Notes under the pieces: model-generated
Seen by the model: the letters and a program-made list of their open reading frames with translations, nothing else
Told to the model about the DNA's origin: nothing
Database searches by the model: none
Shown here: positions 1-9,008 of the stretch, one piece after another
Position numbering within the stretch: the first letter of the stretch is position 1
How the letters are laid out: the number at the start of each line of letters is the position of its first letter
Made by a program: the position numbers and the translations under genes
Assembly (NCBI GenBank): GCA_035548675.1
Contig: DASZSJ010000069.1
Span: 1 to 55,019 of the forward strand
Length of the DNA: 55,019 nt
Direction: 5' to 3'
Source: VRUE01 sp035548675
GTDB lineage: Bacteria; Actinomycetota; Thermoleophilia; Solirubrobacterales; 70-9

Positions 1-2
1 CC

Positions 3-182
3 CCCGAGGACCCCACCCCCGGCACCCTCCTGCCCAGCTCCGGCAACCCGCCGCTGCGCTTCTCCAAGCCCAAGCCCCACAGGAAGCGCAAGGCCAAGCG
101 CCACCGCAAGGCGGGGCGCCACCACGGCAAGCGCTCCCGCCACGGCTCCCAGCGGCGGGGCGCGGGGAGGAGGCGCGGGTGA
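3..182 (+). CDS. C-terminal end of a secreted-type protein with a basic tail (partial)
   Basis: An open frame enters from the left edge and stops at TGA 180-182. Only about 59 residues are visible: a Pro/Ser-rich stretch, then a tail very rich in Lys, Arg and His (PHRKRKAKRHRKAG and similar). Tails like this close many secreted NHL or cell-surface proteins in Thermoleophilia, where they may bind the anionic envelope; that role is inference. The stop overlaps the GTG start of the next gene in a GTGA arrangement, so this is the upstream member of a translationally coupled operon with the three genes that follow. The catalytic or structural part lies outside the window. Confidence 0.7.
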   Translation, partial: PEDPTPGTLLPSSGNPPLRFSKPKPHRKRKAKRHRKAGRHHGKRSRHGSQRRGAGRRRG

Positions 183-2998
183 GCCGCCTCGCCCCGATCG
201 CCGCCCTCGCCATCGCCCTCTGGGCGCCCGCCGCGGCCCGCGCGGAGTTCGGCTTTCTCGATGGCGCGGCCGGCTTCAGTGCCCTCGCCACCGCCGAAGG
301 GGGAAGCGAGCCCGCCGCCGAGGCCGGCTCGCACCCCTACTCGCTGGTCGTCGCGGTCAACTTCAAGCCGGGCGGCGGCTCGCTCACCGACGGCGATGTC
401 CGCGACCTGGCGATCGAAGAGCCGCCGGGGCTGATCGAAAACCCCGCCGCGGTGCCCCAGTGCACCCAGGCCCTCTTCCACACCCCCCGTTCCTCACCCT
501 TCGAGGCGAGCCGCTCGGGGGAGAGCTGTCCCGACTCGACCCAGATCGGCGTCGCCAGGCTGCGCTCCTCGGCCGAGGGCGGGGGGGAACGCAGCTTTGG
601 CGTCTTCAACCTCGCCCCGCCGCCCGGGCGCCCCTCGGCGCTCGGACTCAACCCCTACGGCGCCCCGCTCGTCTTCTACCCCCGCATCCGCCCGGCCGAA
701 GGGGAATACGGCCTCACCCTGGAAGCGGCCAACATCACCCAGGCCTTCGACCTGCAGGGCCTGGAGCTGACGATCTGGGGCACCCCCTGGAGCGTCGCCC
801 ACAACAGCCAGCGCGGCAACTGCCTGAACGAGACAGAGCCGGCCTTCGGTTGGGCCAAATGCAGGGTCACCCCGCCCGAATCGTCCCCGACCGCCAGCGC
901 CTACCTGACCCTGCCCGGCTCCTGCGCGGGGCCGCTCGCCTTCACGGTCAGGGCCAGATCCTGGCAAAGGCCACAGGACAGCGCCACCGCGACCGCGCTC
1001 AGCCCCGCCCTTGGCGACTGCGAGAAGCTCCCCTTCGCGCCCTCGATCTCCGGCCAGCTGAGCGATCCCCGCGCCTCCGCACCGAGCGGCTATCTGCTCG
1101 ACCTGAGCCAGGACCAGGGCGGCCTCACCGACCCCCGCCGCCTCGCCCCCGCGCCGCCCAAAAAGGCGGTGATCGCCCTGCCGGAGGGGATCACTGTCAA
1201 CCCCTCGGTCGGCGCCGGGCTCGGCGTCTGCTCCCCCGCCGCCTACGCCGCGGAGGCGGTCTCCTCGCCGCCGGGGGCGGGCTGCCCCAATCAATCGAAG
1301 GTCGGCGACTTCACGGTCACCAGCCCGCTCTTCGCGAAGCCGATCGCCGGCTCGCTCTTCCTCGCCCAGCCCTACCAAAACCCCTTTGGCTCCCTGATCG
1401 CGCTCTACCTGGTGGCCGCGGCACCCGAGCGGGGGGTCCTGGTCAAGGTCGCGGGCGAAGTCGGCGCCGATCCGCGCAGCGGCCGCCTCACCGCCAGCTT
1501 CGACCGCCTCCCCCAGTTGCCCTACTCCCAGCTCGAGATCCACTTCCGCGAAGGCCAGCGCAGCATGCTCGCGACCCCGGCCGCCTGCGGCTCCTACGCC
1601 ACCGCGGTCGAGCTGTCGCCCTGGCTCGACCCCGCCACCGTCCTGCGCCGCAGCGCCCCCTTCCGGATCGCCGCCGGGCACGGAGGCGGGCCCTGCCCGG
1701 CCGCCCCGGCCCCCTTCGCGCCCCGCGCGGTGGCCGGCACCCTCAACTCCAACGCCGGCTCCTACACCCCCTTTTACCTGCACCTGACCAGGACCGACCC
1801 CGAGCAGGAGGTCACCTCCTACTCGACCGTGCTGGCGCCCGGCCTGCTCGGCAGGATCGCCGCGATCCCCTATTGCCCTGAGGCGGCGATCGCGGCGGCC
1901 GCCTCGCGCAGCGGCTTCGCCGAGGCCGCCCGCCCCTCCTGCCCGGCGGCGAGCGAGATCGGCCACACCTACTCGGGCTATGGCCTGGGCACCGTGCTCG
2001 CCTACGCTCCCGGCGGCCTCTACCTGGCCGGCCCCTTCCACGGCGCCCCACTCTCGATCGTCGCGATCGACTCCGCCACGGTCGGCCCCTTCGACCTCGG
2101 CACGATCGTCGTCCGCTCGGCGATCCGGATCGAGCCCCAGACCGCCCGGGTCTCGATCGACTCCTCGGTCTCGGACCCGATCCCCCACATCCTCGACGGC
2201 ATCCCGATCCACCTGCGCGACGTCCGCGTCTACATCGACCGGCCCGGCTTCACGCTCAACCCGACCAACTGCGACCCCTTCTCGATCGCCTCGACCCTGA
2301 CCGGCTCGCTTGCCCCCTTCACCGAGCGGGCCAGCTCCAGCGCTGACCCGGCCAGCCCCTTCCAGGTTGCCTTCTGCTCCTCGCTGGGCTTTCGTCCCCG
2401 CTTCAGCCTGCGCCTGCGGGGCGGCACCCGGCGGGGCCAGCACCCCTCGCTGCGCGCCGTGGTGCGCCCCCGTGGCGGCGAGGCCAACATCGGTCGTGCT
2501 GCGGTCACCCTGCCGCCCACCGAGTTCCTCGCCCAGGGTCACATCCGCACCGTCTGCACCCGGCCCCAGTTCGAGCGCGAAGCCTGTCCGTCGAACTCGA
2601 TCTACGGCCGCGCCGCCGCGGTCACGCCGCTGCTCGCCGAGCCCCTGCGCGGCCCGGTCTACCTGCGCGCCTCGGAGAACCCACTGCCCGACGTGGTGGC
2701 GGCGCTGCGGGGCACCGGCGGCATCGCGATCGACGTCGTCGGGCACGTCGACTCCTCCCACCGCGGCCTGCGCGGGAGCTTCGAGGTCCTCCCCGACGCC
2801 CCCGTCACCAAGTTCACGATGACCCTCGCCGGCGGACGGCGGGGGGTGCTGGAAAACGCCGCCAACATCTGCGCTACTCCGCAGCTGGCGCGGGCGCGCT
2901 TCGTCGGGCAAAACCAGAAGGGCCTGTTGCTGCGGCCGCGGATCGCGGTCCCCTGCCCGAGGAAGCGCGCTCCCCGAGGCAAGGGGGCAAGACGATGA
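179..2998 (+). CDS. Large secreted protein with four Cys-containing repeat modules, function unknown
   Basis: 939 residues. The GTG start overlaps the previous stop (GTGA). A signal peptide is clear: a short basic start, a hydrophobic stretch and an AARA-type cleavage site near residue 22. No membrane segment follows, so it is probably exported. I do not recognise the family. The protein is built from repeating units, each with a Cys, then a CPxxSxIG-like motif (near residues 115, 367, 586 and 801), then a beta-rich stretch of the kind PLxxPxxGxVYL. Paired cysteines in each unit suggest disulfides outside the cell. The tail is basic, ending in KRAPRGKGARR. The stop overlaps the ATG of the next gene (ATGA). 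A surface or adhesive role is a guess from architecture. Confidence 0.85.
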   Translation: MSRLAPIAALAIALWAPAAARAEFGFLDGAAGFSALATAEGGSEPAAEAGSHPYSLVVAVNFKPGGGSLTDGDVRDLAIEEPPGLIENPAAVPQCTQALFHTPRSSPFEASRSGESCPDSTQIGVARLRSSAEGGGERSFGVFNLAPPPGRPSALGLNPYGAPLVFYPRIRPAEGEYGLTLEAANITQAFDLQGLELTIWGTPWSVAHNSQRGNCLNETEPAFGWAKCRVTPPESSPTASAYLTLPGSCAGPLAFTVRARSWQRPQDSATATALSPALGDCEKLPFAPSISGQLSDPRASAPSGYLLDLSQDQGGLTDPRRLAPAPPKKAVIALPEGITVNPSVGAGLGVCSPAAYAAEAVSSPPGAGCPNQSKVGDFTVTSPLFAKPIAGSLFLAQPYQNPFGSLIALYLVAAAPERGVLVKVAGEVGADPRSGRLTASFDRLPQLPYSQLEIHFREGQRSMLATPAACGSYATAVELSPWLDPATVLRRSAPFRIAAGHGGGPCPAAPAPFAPRAVAGTLNSNAGSYTPFYLHLTRTDPEQEVTSYSTVLAPGLLGRIAAIPYCPEAAIAAAASRSGFAEAARPSCPAASEIGHTYSGYGLGTVLAYAPGGLYLAGPFHGAPLSIVAIDSATVGPFDLGTIVVRSAIRIEPQTARVSIDSSVSDPIPHILDGIPIHLRDVRVYIDRPGFTLNPTNCDPFSIASTLTGSLAPFTERASSSADPASPFQVAFCSSLGFRPRFSLRLRGGTRRGQHPSLRAVVRPRGGEANIGRAAVTLPPTEFLAQGHIRTVCTRPQFEREACPSNSIYGRAAAVTPLLAEPLRGPVYLRASENPLPDVVAALRGTGGIAIDVVGHVDSSHRGLRGSFEVLPDAPVTKFTMTLAGGRRGVLENAANICATPQLARARFVGQNQKGLLLRPRIAVPCPRKRAPRGKGARR

Positions 2999-4512
2999 GG
3001 GCGAGGAGGGCACCTCGGCTCCCGGCCCGCGGCCCGCTTCTGGCCGCGCTGGCGGCACTGCTTCTGGCCTTGGCCCCCGCCGCGAGGGCCGAGAGCCAAA
3101 ACCACCGCTTCCTCGCCTCGATCACCTCCTACACCCTGCCCGCCAGCCCGCCCGTCTCGGTCTCCTTCGACGGCGCCTGCGGGCTCGCCGTGGACCCCGC
3201 CGGGCGCCTCTTCGTCTCCGACTACTACCACCACGCGGTCGTCAGCCTCGACGCCAGCGGCAAATTCCTCAGCCGGATCATCGGGGTGGACCCCCTCGAC
3301 GGCCCCTGCGGTCTGTCCTTCGACGCCAACGGCAACCTCTACCTCAACGACTACCACCGCGACGTCGTCCGCTTCGCCCCCGCCGAAATCCCCGCCGGCC
3401 CCGGCGTCGTGATCGACGCCGGGCACCCCACCGGCCTCGCCGTCGACCCCGCCAGCGGCGACCTCTACGTCAACCACCGCACCTACATCGCCCGCTATGA
3501 GGCCCCGATCGTCCCCGGTGCCGAGCCCGCCGAGCTGATCGGCCTCGGTAGCCTCGGCGACGCCTACGGCCTCGCCATCTCGGGCTTCGCGCCCACCGCC
3601 GGGCGCCTCTACGTCCCCGACGCGGCCAGCGGCACGGTCAAGGTCTACGACCCGGCTTTGGACCTGAGCGACCCGGTCGCGGAGATCGACGGCGCCGGCA
3701 CCCCCCGGGGCGACTTCACCTCACTGCGCGACGCCGCCGTTGCCGTCGATCGCTCTAACGGCCACCTCCTCGTCCTCGACAACCTCGAGCCGGGTTTCGA
3801 GCACCCCGCGGCGGCGGTCGAGGAGTTCAACCCCGCCGGCGAGTTCCGCGGGGCGCTAGAGCACCCGATCACAGATGCCGAACCGTCCGCCCTCGCCATC
3901 AACCCCTCGACCGGCAACCTCTACGTGACCAGCGGCAACGACGCCGAATCGAGCGTCCTCGTCTTCGGCCCCGCCGCTCCCGCCCACCGCCTCGTAGTGG
4001 CGCTCGGCGGGACCGGAACGGGCGCGGTGAAGAGCGAGCCGGCCGGGATTGCCTGCCCGCCCGCCTGCGCCGCCGAATACGACGTCGGCGAAGCGGTCAC
4101 CCTGACCGCCCACCCGGGCCCCGGCCAGGCCCTCGCTGGCTGGAGCGTCGCCGGGGCCCCGGGCGAGTGCCCGGGGACCGGCAGCTGCCGGGTCTTCCTC
4201 TCCGCCGAGGTCGAGGTGAGCGCCGAGTTCGAGCCGGCCCCGGCGCCGCCCCCGCTCGGCGCCGCGGCACTCGGCCCCGCCCCCCGGAGCGCCGCCCCCG
4301 CTCGGCTCCCCGCGAGCGCCCAGCACGACCCCCACCAGGTCCGCCTCTCCCGCGTCGCGCCGATCTGCCGGACCGCCGCCCGGGCCAACGCGGGCGCCTT
4401 GGCGCGGGCCCTGGCCCGGCTGCGTTCGATGCCCCGCCCCCGCGCCGATCGTCCCCACCTTGCCCGCTTCTGCCGCTTCGCCCCGCCCAAGCTCGGCCGA
4501 GGAGCCCGGTGA
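2995..4512 (+). CDS. Secreted NHL-type beta-propeller protein with InlB-like domain
   Basis: 505 residues starting at the ATG that overlaps the previous stop. A signal peptide (hydrophobic stretch ending APAARAES, near residue 33) is followed by at least five NHL-like blades of the pattern GLAVDPxGxLFVSDxxxxxV. Near residues 330-405 is a domain resembling the divergent InlB B-repeat (VVALGGTGTGAV, then CPPACAAEYDVGEAVTLTA and GWSVAGAPGEC), which has paired Cys. The C-terminus is Pro/Ala-rich and then basic. NHL propellers bind proteins, sugars or RNA; the ligand here cannot be inferred. It is the third member of the coupled secreted operon, and its stop overlaps the next GTG start. Confidence 0.85.
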   Translation: MRARRAPRLPARGPLLAALAALLLALAPAARAESQNHRFLASITSYTLPASPPVSVSFDGACGLAVDPAGRLFVSDYYHHAVVSLDASGKFLSRIIGVDPLDGPCGLSFDANGNLYLNDYHRDVVRFAPAEIPAGPGVVIDAGHPTGLAVDPASGDLYVNHRTYIARYEAPIVPGAEPAELIGLGSLGDAYGLAISGFAPTAGRLYVPDAASGTVKVYDPALDLSDPVAEIDGAGTPRGDFTSLRDAAVAVDRSNGHLLVLDNLEPGFEHPAAAVEEFNPAGEFRGALEHPITDAEPSALAINPSTGNLYVTSGNDAESSVLVFGPAAPAHRLVVALGGTGTGAVKSEPAGIACPPACAAEYDVGEAVTLTAHPGPGQALAGWSVAGAPGECPGTGSCRVFLSAEVEVSAEFEPAPAPPPLGAAALGPAPRSAAPARLPASAQHDPHQVRLSRVAPICRTAARANAGALARALARLRSMPRPRADRPHLARFCRFAPPKLGRGAR

Positions 4513-5285
4513 GCCCCCGCAAGCTCGCCGCCCTCGCCCTCGCCCTCGCCCTCGCGGGGTCCGCTCTGGCGCAAGCCGAGGTCACCCAGCGCGGTCAGCT
4601 GCGGGTCAGCTTCCAGGGCAGCCTCATCCCCCACCGGCTGCCGCGCCACGGCGCCGCCCCGATAAGGGTCACGGTGGGGGCGAAGATCGCCACCGCCAAC
4701 GGCTCCGTCCCGCCGCAGCTGCGGGCGATCGCGATCGCGATCAACCGCCACGGCCGCTTCGCCCCCGACGGCCTCCCGGTCTGCAGCCTGCGGGCGATCC
4801 AGCCCGCGACCACCGCCGCCGCCCTGCGCAGCTGCCGCCGCTCCCTGGTCGGGGAGGGCAGCTTCTCGGCCAGGGTCCTGTTGCCCGGCCAGGCCCCCTT
4901 CCCCTCGCGGGGCAAGGTCTTTGCCTTCAACGGCTCCTTTCGCGGCCGCCCGGCGATCCTCGCCCACGTCTACGGCACCCAGCCCGCCCCCACCTCCTAC
5001 ACCCTGCCCTTCGTGGTCAGGGCCATCAGGGGCACCTACGGCACCCTGCTGCGGGCCTCGCTGCCCCAGGTCACCTCCAACGCGGGCTACATCACGGGCC
5101 TCTCGATGACCCTTGGGCGCACCTTCCGCGACCACGGCCGAGTCCGCAGCTACCTGAGCGCCGGTTGCCCCGCCCCGAAGGGGCTTCCCGGCGCGGTCTT
5201 CCCCTTCGCCAAGGCCAACTTCGCCTTCGCCGGAGAGAGGGAGCTGAGCTCGGTCCTGACCCGCAGCTGCAAGGTGCGTGGGTGA
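4509..5285 (+). CDS. Secreted protein related to the 179-2998 repeat modules
   Basis: 258 residues from GTG 4509, which overlaps the previous TGA (GTGA). This start gives a clean signal peptide (SPRKLAALALALALAGSALA, cleavage near residue 21). The longer frame open to an upstream ATG at 4167 is only an overlap with the preceding gene. The mature protein contains Cys-x(14-18)-Cys segments and a SLVGEGSFSARVLLPG stretch that resembles the CPxxSxIG unit of the 939-residue protein two genes upstream. The operon thus seems to encode structurally related exported proteins. No catalytic motif is visible and no function can be assigned. It is the last gene of the plus-strand operon. Confidence 0.8.
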   Translation: MSPRKLAALALALALAGSALAQAEVTQRGQLRVSFQGSLIPHRLPRHGAAPIRVTVGAKIATANGSVPPQLRAIAIAINRHGRFAPDGLPVCSLRAIQPATTAAALRSCRRSLVGEGSFSARVLLPGQAPFPSRGKVFAFNGSFRGRPAILAHVYGTQPAPTSYTLPFVVRAIRGTYGTLLRASLPQVTSNAGYITGLSMTLGRTFRDHGRVRSYLSAGCPAPKGLPGAVFPFAKANFAFAGERELSSVLTRSCKVRG

Positions 5286-5317
5286 GTCCCCGCGGTGGCC
5301 CAGACGGGGACCAACCC

Positions 5318-6961
5318 TCAGGGCAGGTTTTCGAAGTCGAGGTCCCAACCTTCGGCTTCGAAGTCTTCGAGCGGGCCATCTTCGATACGCGTCGTATTGC
5401 CGGCGCGATCGGTAACTTCGATGTAGCGGACCCTCCAGGTGCCGAACCCCGCGTGTTCTTCCAGGAAGTTCCTCATCCGCCAAACGCCATCCTGGTACGT
5501 GCCGGCTATCAGCTCGGGGATACCGCCGCTCATCCCCCAGCTGATCGGCCAGTCCGGTGGGGTGAGCCAGAATCTCACTCTTGAGATCGGGTCGTCGAAC
5601 GTTCCGTCGACTCCGGACCAGGTGTCCCTGGTGCCGATTTCGACATCTATCTCGTTTTCGCCGGCGGCCGTATGGACCACCTGTGGTTCGACCGAGAAGC
5701 TGGTGATTTCGGGTCGGGTGGTGTCGGCGGCGCCGACCTGGGTGAAGCCATCCGGCAGGTCGGCTTCCTCGAGCGAGCTGGCAGAGAGATCGCGAAAGTG
5801 GCCGGCATTGTCTTCGACGACCAGTTCGTCAACTGGATAGAAACCAGCCGCAGCGCCGGCCGGAAGCTCGAATTTCGCCAGCCAGATACCGTCGCGCTCC
5901 GTGCCCGAGGTAAGCGTGGCGACCGCACGGTAAGGCCGCGGCCAAGGTCCTTTGCTGAGTGGGCGGACGATCCCCAGTCCGACGGATTTGACTCCTGTGC
6001 CGGAATCGGTCACCTCGATCGGTACTTCGACCGTGACCGGTCCCTGGCTGGTATCGATTGACTCCCCGGGTCGGAACGAGATCCCGACGACGTTCGGCGC
6101 TTCGCGGTCGGGGCCGTCGTAGACCTCGAACTGGGCGTCCATTCCGTATTCGCGCAACCACGACTCGGCGCGGTTGACCCTGTTTCCGAGATCATCGACG
6201 AGCGTCACGGCGGAGACCCGGTAATCGCCCACGGGAGTCGTGTCGGGAACCTCGACGATGGTGCTCAGCGTAGTGAGGCCGGCGGTTCCAGAACCAAGCG
6301 CGATGTCCCGCCAAGGCTCACCGTCGGGACCTTCGATCTCAACCACGGCGGACTGGACGCCGCTCTCGTCCCAGGCTGAGACCGTCAGGCGCACCCACCA
6401 GTCGCCGGCCGCGATTTCGACGTTTTCGGTGGAGACCCGGAGGGACTGCAGGGACGGCGCGCTCGTGTCGGTTTCGGGTTCGCGCGTGGGGCTGCTCGGC
6501 GGCGGGAAATAGGGCGCGGGCGGCAAGCTCGGCACCGTCGGCGACGGCCGGCGAGGTTGCTGCCGCGGGGTACCCGGCTTGCGGCAGCCGCTCATGGCGC
6601 TGACGGATCGATCGTCGCAGCGATTGACGCCGGCGCCGCCCCGCAGCAGGTCGGCGGCCGGCCCTCCGCGCAGCATGTCGTTTCCCGGGCCACCTACCAG
6701 CAAGTCGCGCCCGGGACCGCCGACGAGCGTGTCGGGGCCCGGGCCGCCGAGCAGCCGGTCGTTTCCCCCGCGCCCTTCGATCGTGTCCGCCCCGCCAGCG
6801 CCGCAGATCACGTCGGCGAGCGGGGTGCCGACCAAATGGTCAGGCCCGAGCGTGCCTGTGATCGTGCAGGCTCCGGCAGCGTCCGCGGACCGCGGGGCAC
6901 CAGTGGATCCCAGCAAAGCGAGCGAGACGAGGGTGCCGATGAGTAGCGAAGGGCGGATCAA
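5318..6961 (-). CDS. Secreted RTX-repeat protein with Ig-like domains
   Basis: 547 residues. Start is TTG 6961; an in-frame TAG lies four codons upstream and no ATG or GTG fits before the signal peptide (hydrophobic stretch ending near SADAAG, residue 30). Residues about 45-115 carry six or more glycine-rich RTX nonapeptides of the GGxGxDxLxGG type, which bind calcium after export. A Pro/Ser linker follows. The rest contains three Ig-like beta modules that open with DTSAPSL, DREAPNV and DTTRPEI and have D-x-SGV or AGN turns, as in bacterial Ig-like or cadherin-like adhesin domains. No enzyme domain is visible. It faces away from the kelch gene at 7007, with only 45 bp for both promoters. Confidence 0.85.
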   Translation of the reverse strand: MIRPSLLIGTLVSLALLGSTGAPRSADAAGACTITGTLGPDHLVGTPLADVICGAGGADTIEGRGGNDRLLGGPGPDTLVGGPGRDLLVGGPGNDMLRGGPAADLLRGGAGVNRCDDRSVSAMSGCRKPGTPRQQPRRPSPTVPSLPPAPYFPPPSSPTREPETDTSAPSLQSLRVSTENVEIAAGDWWVRLTVSAWDESGVQSAVVEIEGPDGEPWRDIALGSGTAGLTTLSTIVEVPDTTPVGDYRVSAVTLVDDLGNRVNRAESWLREYGMDAQFEVYDGPDREAPNVVGISFRPGESIDTSQGPVTVEVPIEVTDSGTGVKSVGLGIVRPLSKGPWPRPYRAVATLTSGTERDGIWLAKFELPAGAAAGFYPVDELVVEDNAGHFRDLSASSLEEADLPDGFTQVGAADTTRPEITSFSVEPQVVHTAAGENEIDVEIGTRDTWSGVDGTFDDPISRVRFWLTPPDWPISWGMSGGIPELIAGTYQDGVWRMRNFLEEHAGFGTWRVRYIEVTDRAGNTTRIEDGPLEDFEAEGWDLDFENLP

Positions 6962-7006
6962 GGCGTGCGGATCCTAGGGAAAGCTTTACGCTTCTGCGAT
7001 CAATCG

Positions 7007-8587
7007 ATGAGATTCGCTGCCCTCACGCTCGCTCTCCTCGCGTTGGCCGGAGTCGTTGCGACGCCGGCGCGGGCTGTCGAGCCGGTACAGCCGCTCTTCG
7101 TCGACCTTGGCGTCGAAACCGTTGAGGAGCGGGCGACTGCGATCGCGGCGCCGTTGCCGGACGGCCGGGTTCTGATCGCGGGTGGATCGAAGACCCTCAC
7201 CTCTCGCACCGCCGAAATCTTCGATTTCGAAGACCTCAGCTTCGAGCCAGTTTCCCATCTGACCAGGCACATACGAAGAGAGGCAATGGCGGCGCCGTTG
7301 CCGGACGGCCGGGTTCTGATCGCGGGTGGCTTCAACGAAATCGTCTATGACAACGCAGAAATCTTCGACCCCGCCAGCGAAGAATTCACCGATGCCAAGG
7401 GTGAGATGACGACCACGCGCTTCAACGGGGTCGCGGCCCCGCTCCCCGACGGCCGGGTTCTGATCGCGGGCGGGACCTCGGAAGCGCAGACGCTGAAGAG
7501 CGCCGAAATCTTCGACCCCGCCAGCGAAACCTTCACCGCCGTTGACGATGAAATGCGGAGAGGGCGATCGGGCGCGGTCGCCGCAACCCTGCCCAGCGGC
7601 AAGATCCTGATTACCGGCGGCGAAAAGGCAGGAGGCCGCAACAGCGCCGAAGTCTTTGATCCGAAAACCCTGTCCTTCGGCCAGATCAACTCGGCCACCG
7701 GGAACGAAAGCGGCGCTGCGGCGGGCGTTGAGCTGCCAAATGGACAGGTCCTGCTCGCCGGGGGAATCTCCGGCAACATCCCCCAACGCTGGGCGGGGCT
7801 GGTCGATCCAGCGACCGGCGCCGTCGCCTATCTGCCCAAAGAAGGCGGTACCCAGTTGACCACCGAGCGTTGGAACGCGACCGCCGCGCGACTTCCAAAC
7901 GGATTGGTGTTGATCGCGGGCGGCGCCTGGCGATTGGAGGCCGATAGGAGCGCCGAACTCTTCGTGCCCGCGCCGGCCCTGGGCGCCAACGGCAACCAAC
8001 TGGGATCGCACGTGCTCGGTGTGGAACCGTCGCCGTCAACCGTCACCATCACCAGTCTCGGGGGCCGCAAGCTGAACATCGACTCGATCTCCCTCGTCGG
8101 TCCCGACGCCGCCGATTTCACGATCCTCGCCGACTCCTGCACCGGCGCCGGGCTCTACTTCGAAGAAGCCTGCTCGCTGAGCGTCCGATTCACCCGGACT
8201 CGACTCGGCGATTCCAAAGCGAGACTCGTCTTCGACGACAGTGAGCCGGTGCCGACCGACGTCGAGCTGACCGGCTCCGTCGTCCCGCCGGCCTTCCCGG
8301 GCGCGTCGACGTTGCAGCCGCCCCTGGACGCGCTCACTCCACCGAAGCCGGCCCGCAAGACGATCTCGATCAGATGCACGACCAGCCCGGCAGGGCGCTC
8401 GAGGCGGGTGACGGTGGTCTGCCGGGTCGGTCCGGCGCCCGGTGCCTGGGAAGCCCGGCTCCGAAAGGGGCGGCGGATCGTCGCTCGCCGTCAGCTCACC
8501 GCCGTGCCCAGACGCCTCAGGTTCGGGCGACCCCGAGGCCGGCATGGCGGCTTTCGGCTCGAACTCGTTCCGCTGCCCTCCTCCTAG
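7007..8587 (+). CDS. Secreted kelch-repeat beta-propeller protein
   Basis: 526 residues from ATG 7007. This start puts the signal peptide (MRFAALTLALLALAG..ATPARA) at the N-terminus; a longer frame from GTG 6965 would hide it. Residues about 30-330 contain six or seven kelch units with the motif PLPDGRVLIAGG followed by AEIFDPASE, as in galactose-oxidase-like propellers. No copper-ligand pattern is evident, so a binding role is more likely than oxidation. Residues about 335-430 form an Ig-like module (IDSISLVGPDAADFTI...CSLSVRF) typical of choice-of-anchor D domains. A short basic C-terminal region follows. Neighbouring kelch units are nearly identical in DNA, which points to recent unit duplication. 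Confidence 0.85.
   Translation: MRFAALTLALLALAGVVATPARAVEPVQPLFVDLGVETVEERATAIAAPLPDGRVLIAGGSKTLTSRTAEIFDFEDLSFEPVSHLTRHIRREAMAAPLPDGRVLIAGGFNEIVYDNAEIFDPASEEFTDAKGEMTTTRFNGVAAPLPDGRVLIAGGTSEAQTLKSAEIFDPASETFTAVDDEMRRGRSGAVAATLPSGKILITGGEKAGGRNSAEVFDPKTLSFGQINSATGNESGAAAGVELPNGQVLLAGGISGNIPQRWAGLVDPATGAVAYLPKEGGTQLTTERWNATAARLPNGLVLIAGGAWRLEADRSAELFVPAPALGANGNQLGSHVLGVEPSPSTVTITSLGGRKLNIDSISLVGPDAADFTILADSCTGAGLYFEEACSLSVRFTRTRLGDSKARLVFDDSEPVPTDVELTGSVVPPAFPGASTLQPPLDALTPPKPARKTISIRCTTSPAGRSRRVTVVCRVGPAPGAWEARLRKGRRIVARRQLTAVPRRLRFGRPRGRHGGFRLELVPLPSS
7146..7476 (+). repeat. Tandem kelch-unit DNA repeats
   Basis: The stretch around GACGGCCGGGTTCTGATCGC recurs at 7160, 7303 and 7450. The first two copies are identical over about 41 bp with a period of 143 bp. 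A second segment, ATCTTCGACCCCGCCAGCGA, recurs at 7362 and 7509. These lie inside the kelch gene and look like recent duplication or gene conversion of repeat units. Confidence 0.85.
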
Positions 8588-8785
8588 CGAGCTGTCGAAT
8601 CGACGCTGCCGCTTACTAGTTGCCACGATTCGACCACCGCAACGGGCGCCGCGCCCAGCGCTCCCGGCCGAACACAAGACGAACCACGCCGCGCGGATCG
8701 CAGGCGAGCCGATCTCGCTGACAAGACGTGCCTGATGCCGCAGACAAAGACCTTCGCTTCCCATCCGGATCGAGGGATAGTCTCG

Positions 8786-8799
8786 CGAACATATGTTCG
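8786..8799. promoter_or_regulatory. LexA-like palindrome CGAACATATGTTCG over a start codon
   Basis: A perfect 14-bp palindrome matches the core CGAAC-N4-GTTCG of actinobacterial and Gram-positive SOS boxes. The outer pair is G and A rather than T and A. It covers the ATG (8793-8795) of the small membrane protein gene, so a bound repressor would block transcription or its start. Its CATATG centre also resembles the apex of the palindromic elements elsewhere in the window, which is an alternative reading. Confidence 0.5.
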
Positions 8800-9008
8800 A
8801 TCTGAGCCTGGCTGGCATATTCACCGACGCACTCTCAGGGGCCGTCGCGGTCCTCATCGGCATTACGGGCCTCTTCGGCGGTGCCGCGCACTACGCCGCC
8901 GTCCTGGCCGGCCGCTCTGAGCGCGAGGTCGAGCGCGCCACCGGGATCGGCTTCTTTCTTGGCTTTGGCCTCGGCGCGCTCGCCTTGGTGGTGGACGCAA
9001 TAACGTGA
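8793..9008 (+). CDS. Small membrane protein, possibly SOS-controlled
   Basis: 71 residues, not a family I recognise. It has two likely membrane segments, about residues 14-38 (AVAVLIGITGLFGGAAHYAAVLAG) and 50-69 (IGFFLGFGLGALALVVDAI), joined by a short charged loop (RSEREVERAT). The start ATG sits inside the LexA-like palindrome. There is no strong ribosome-binding site, so the message may be leaderless. The stop overlaps the GTG of the next gene (GTGA), making a two-gene unit of small membrane proteins. Small membrane proteins under LexA control often inhibit division in other bacteria (SulA and SidA-like roles); that is an analogy, not shown here. Confidence 0.65.
   Translation: MFDLSLAGIFTDALSGAVAVLIGITGLFGGAAHYAAVLAGRSEREVERATGIGFFLGFGLGALALVVDAIT

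Noticed and set aside
494..3058. Long open frame on the minus strand (854 codons) opposite the first secreted gene
   Set aside because: It is antisense to a gene with a clear signal peptide and repeats, its composition is Gly/Arg/Ala-rich as expected for a shadow, and it has no recognisable motif.
7146..7476. CRISPR-like array in the kelch region
   Set aside because: The repeats are coding kelch units with a 143-bp period and no unique spacers; no cas gene is present.
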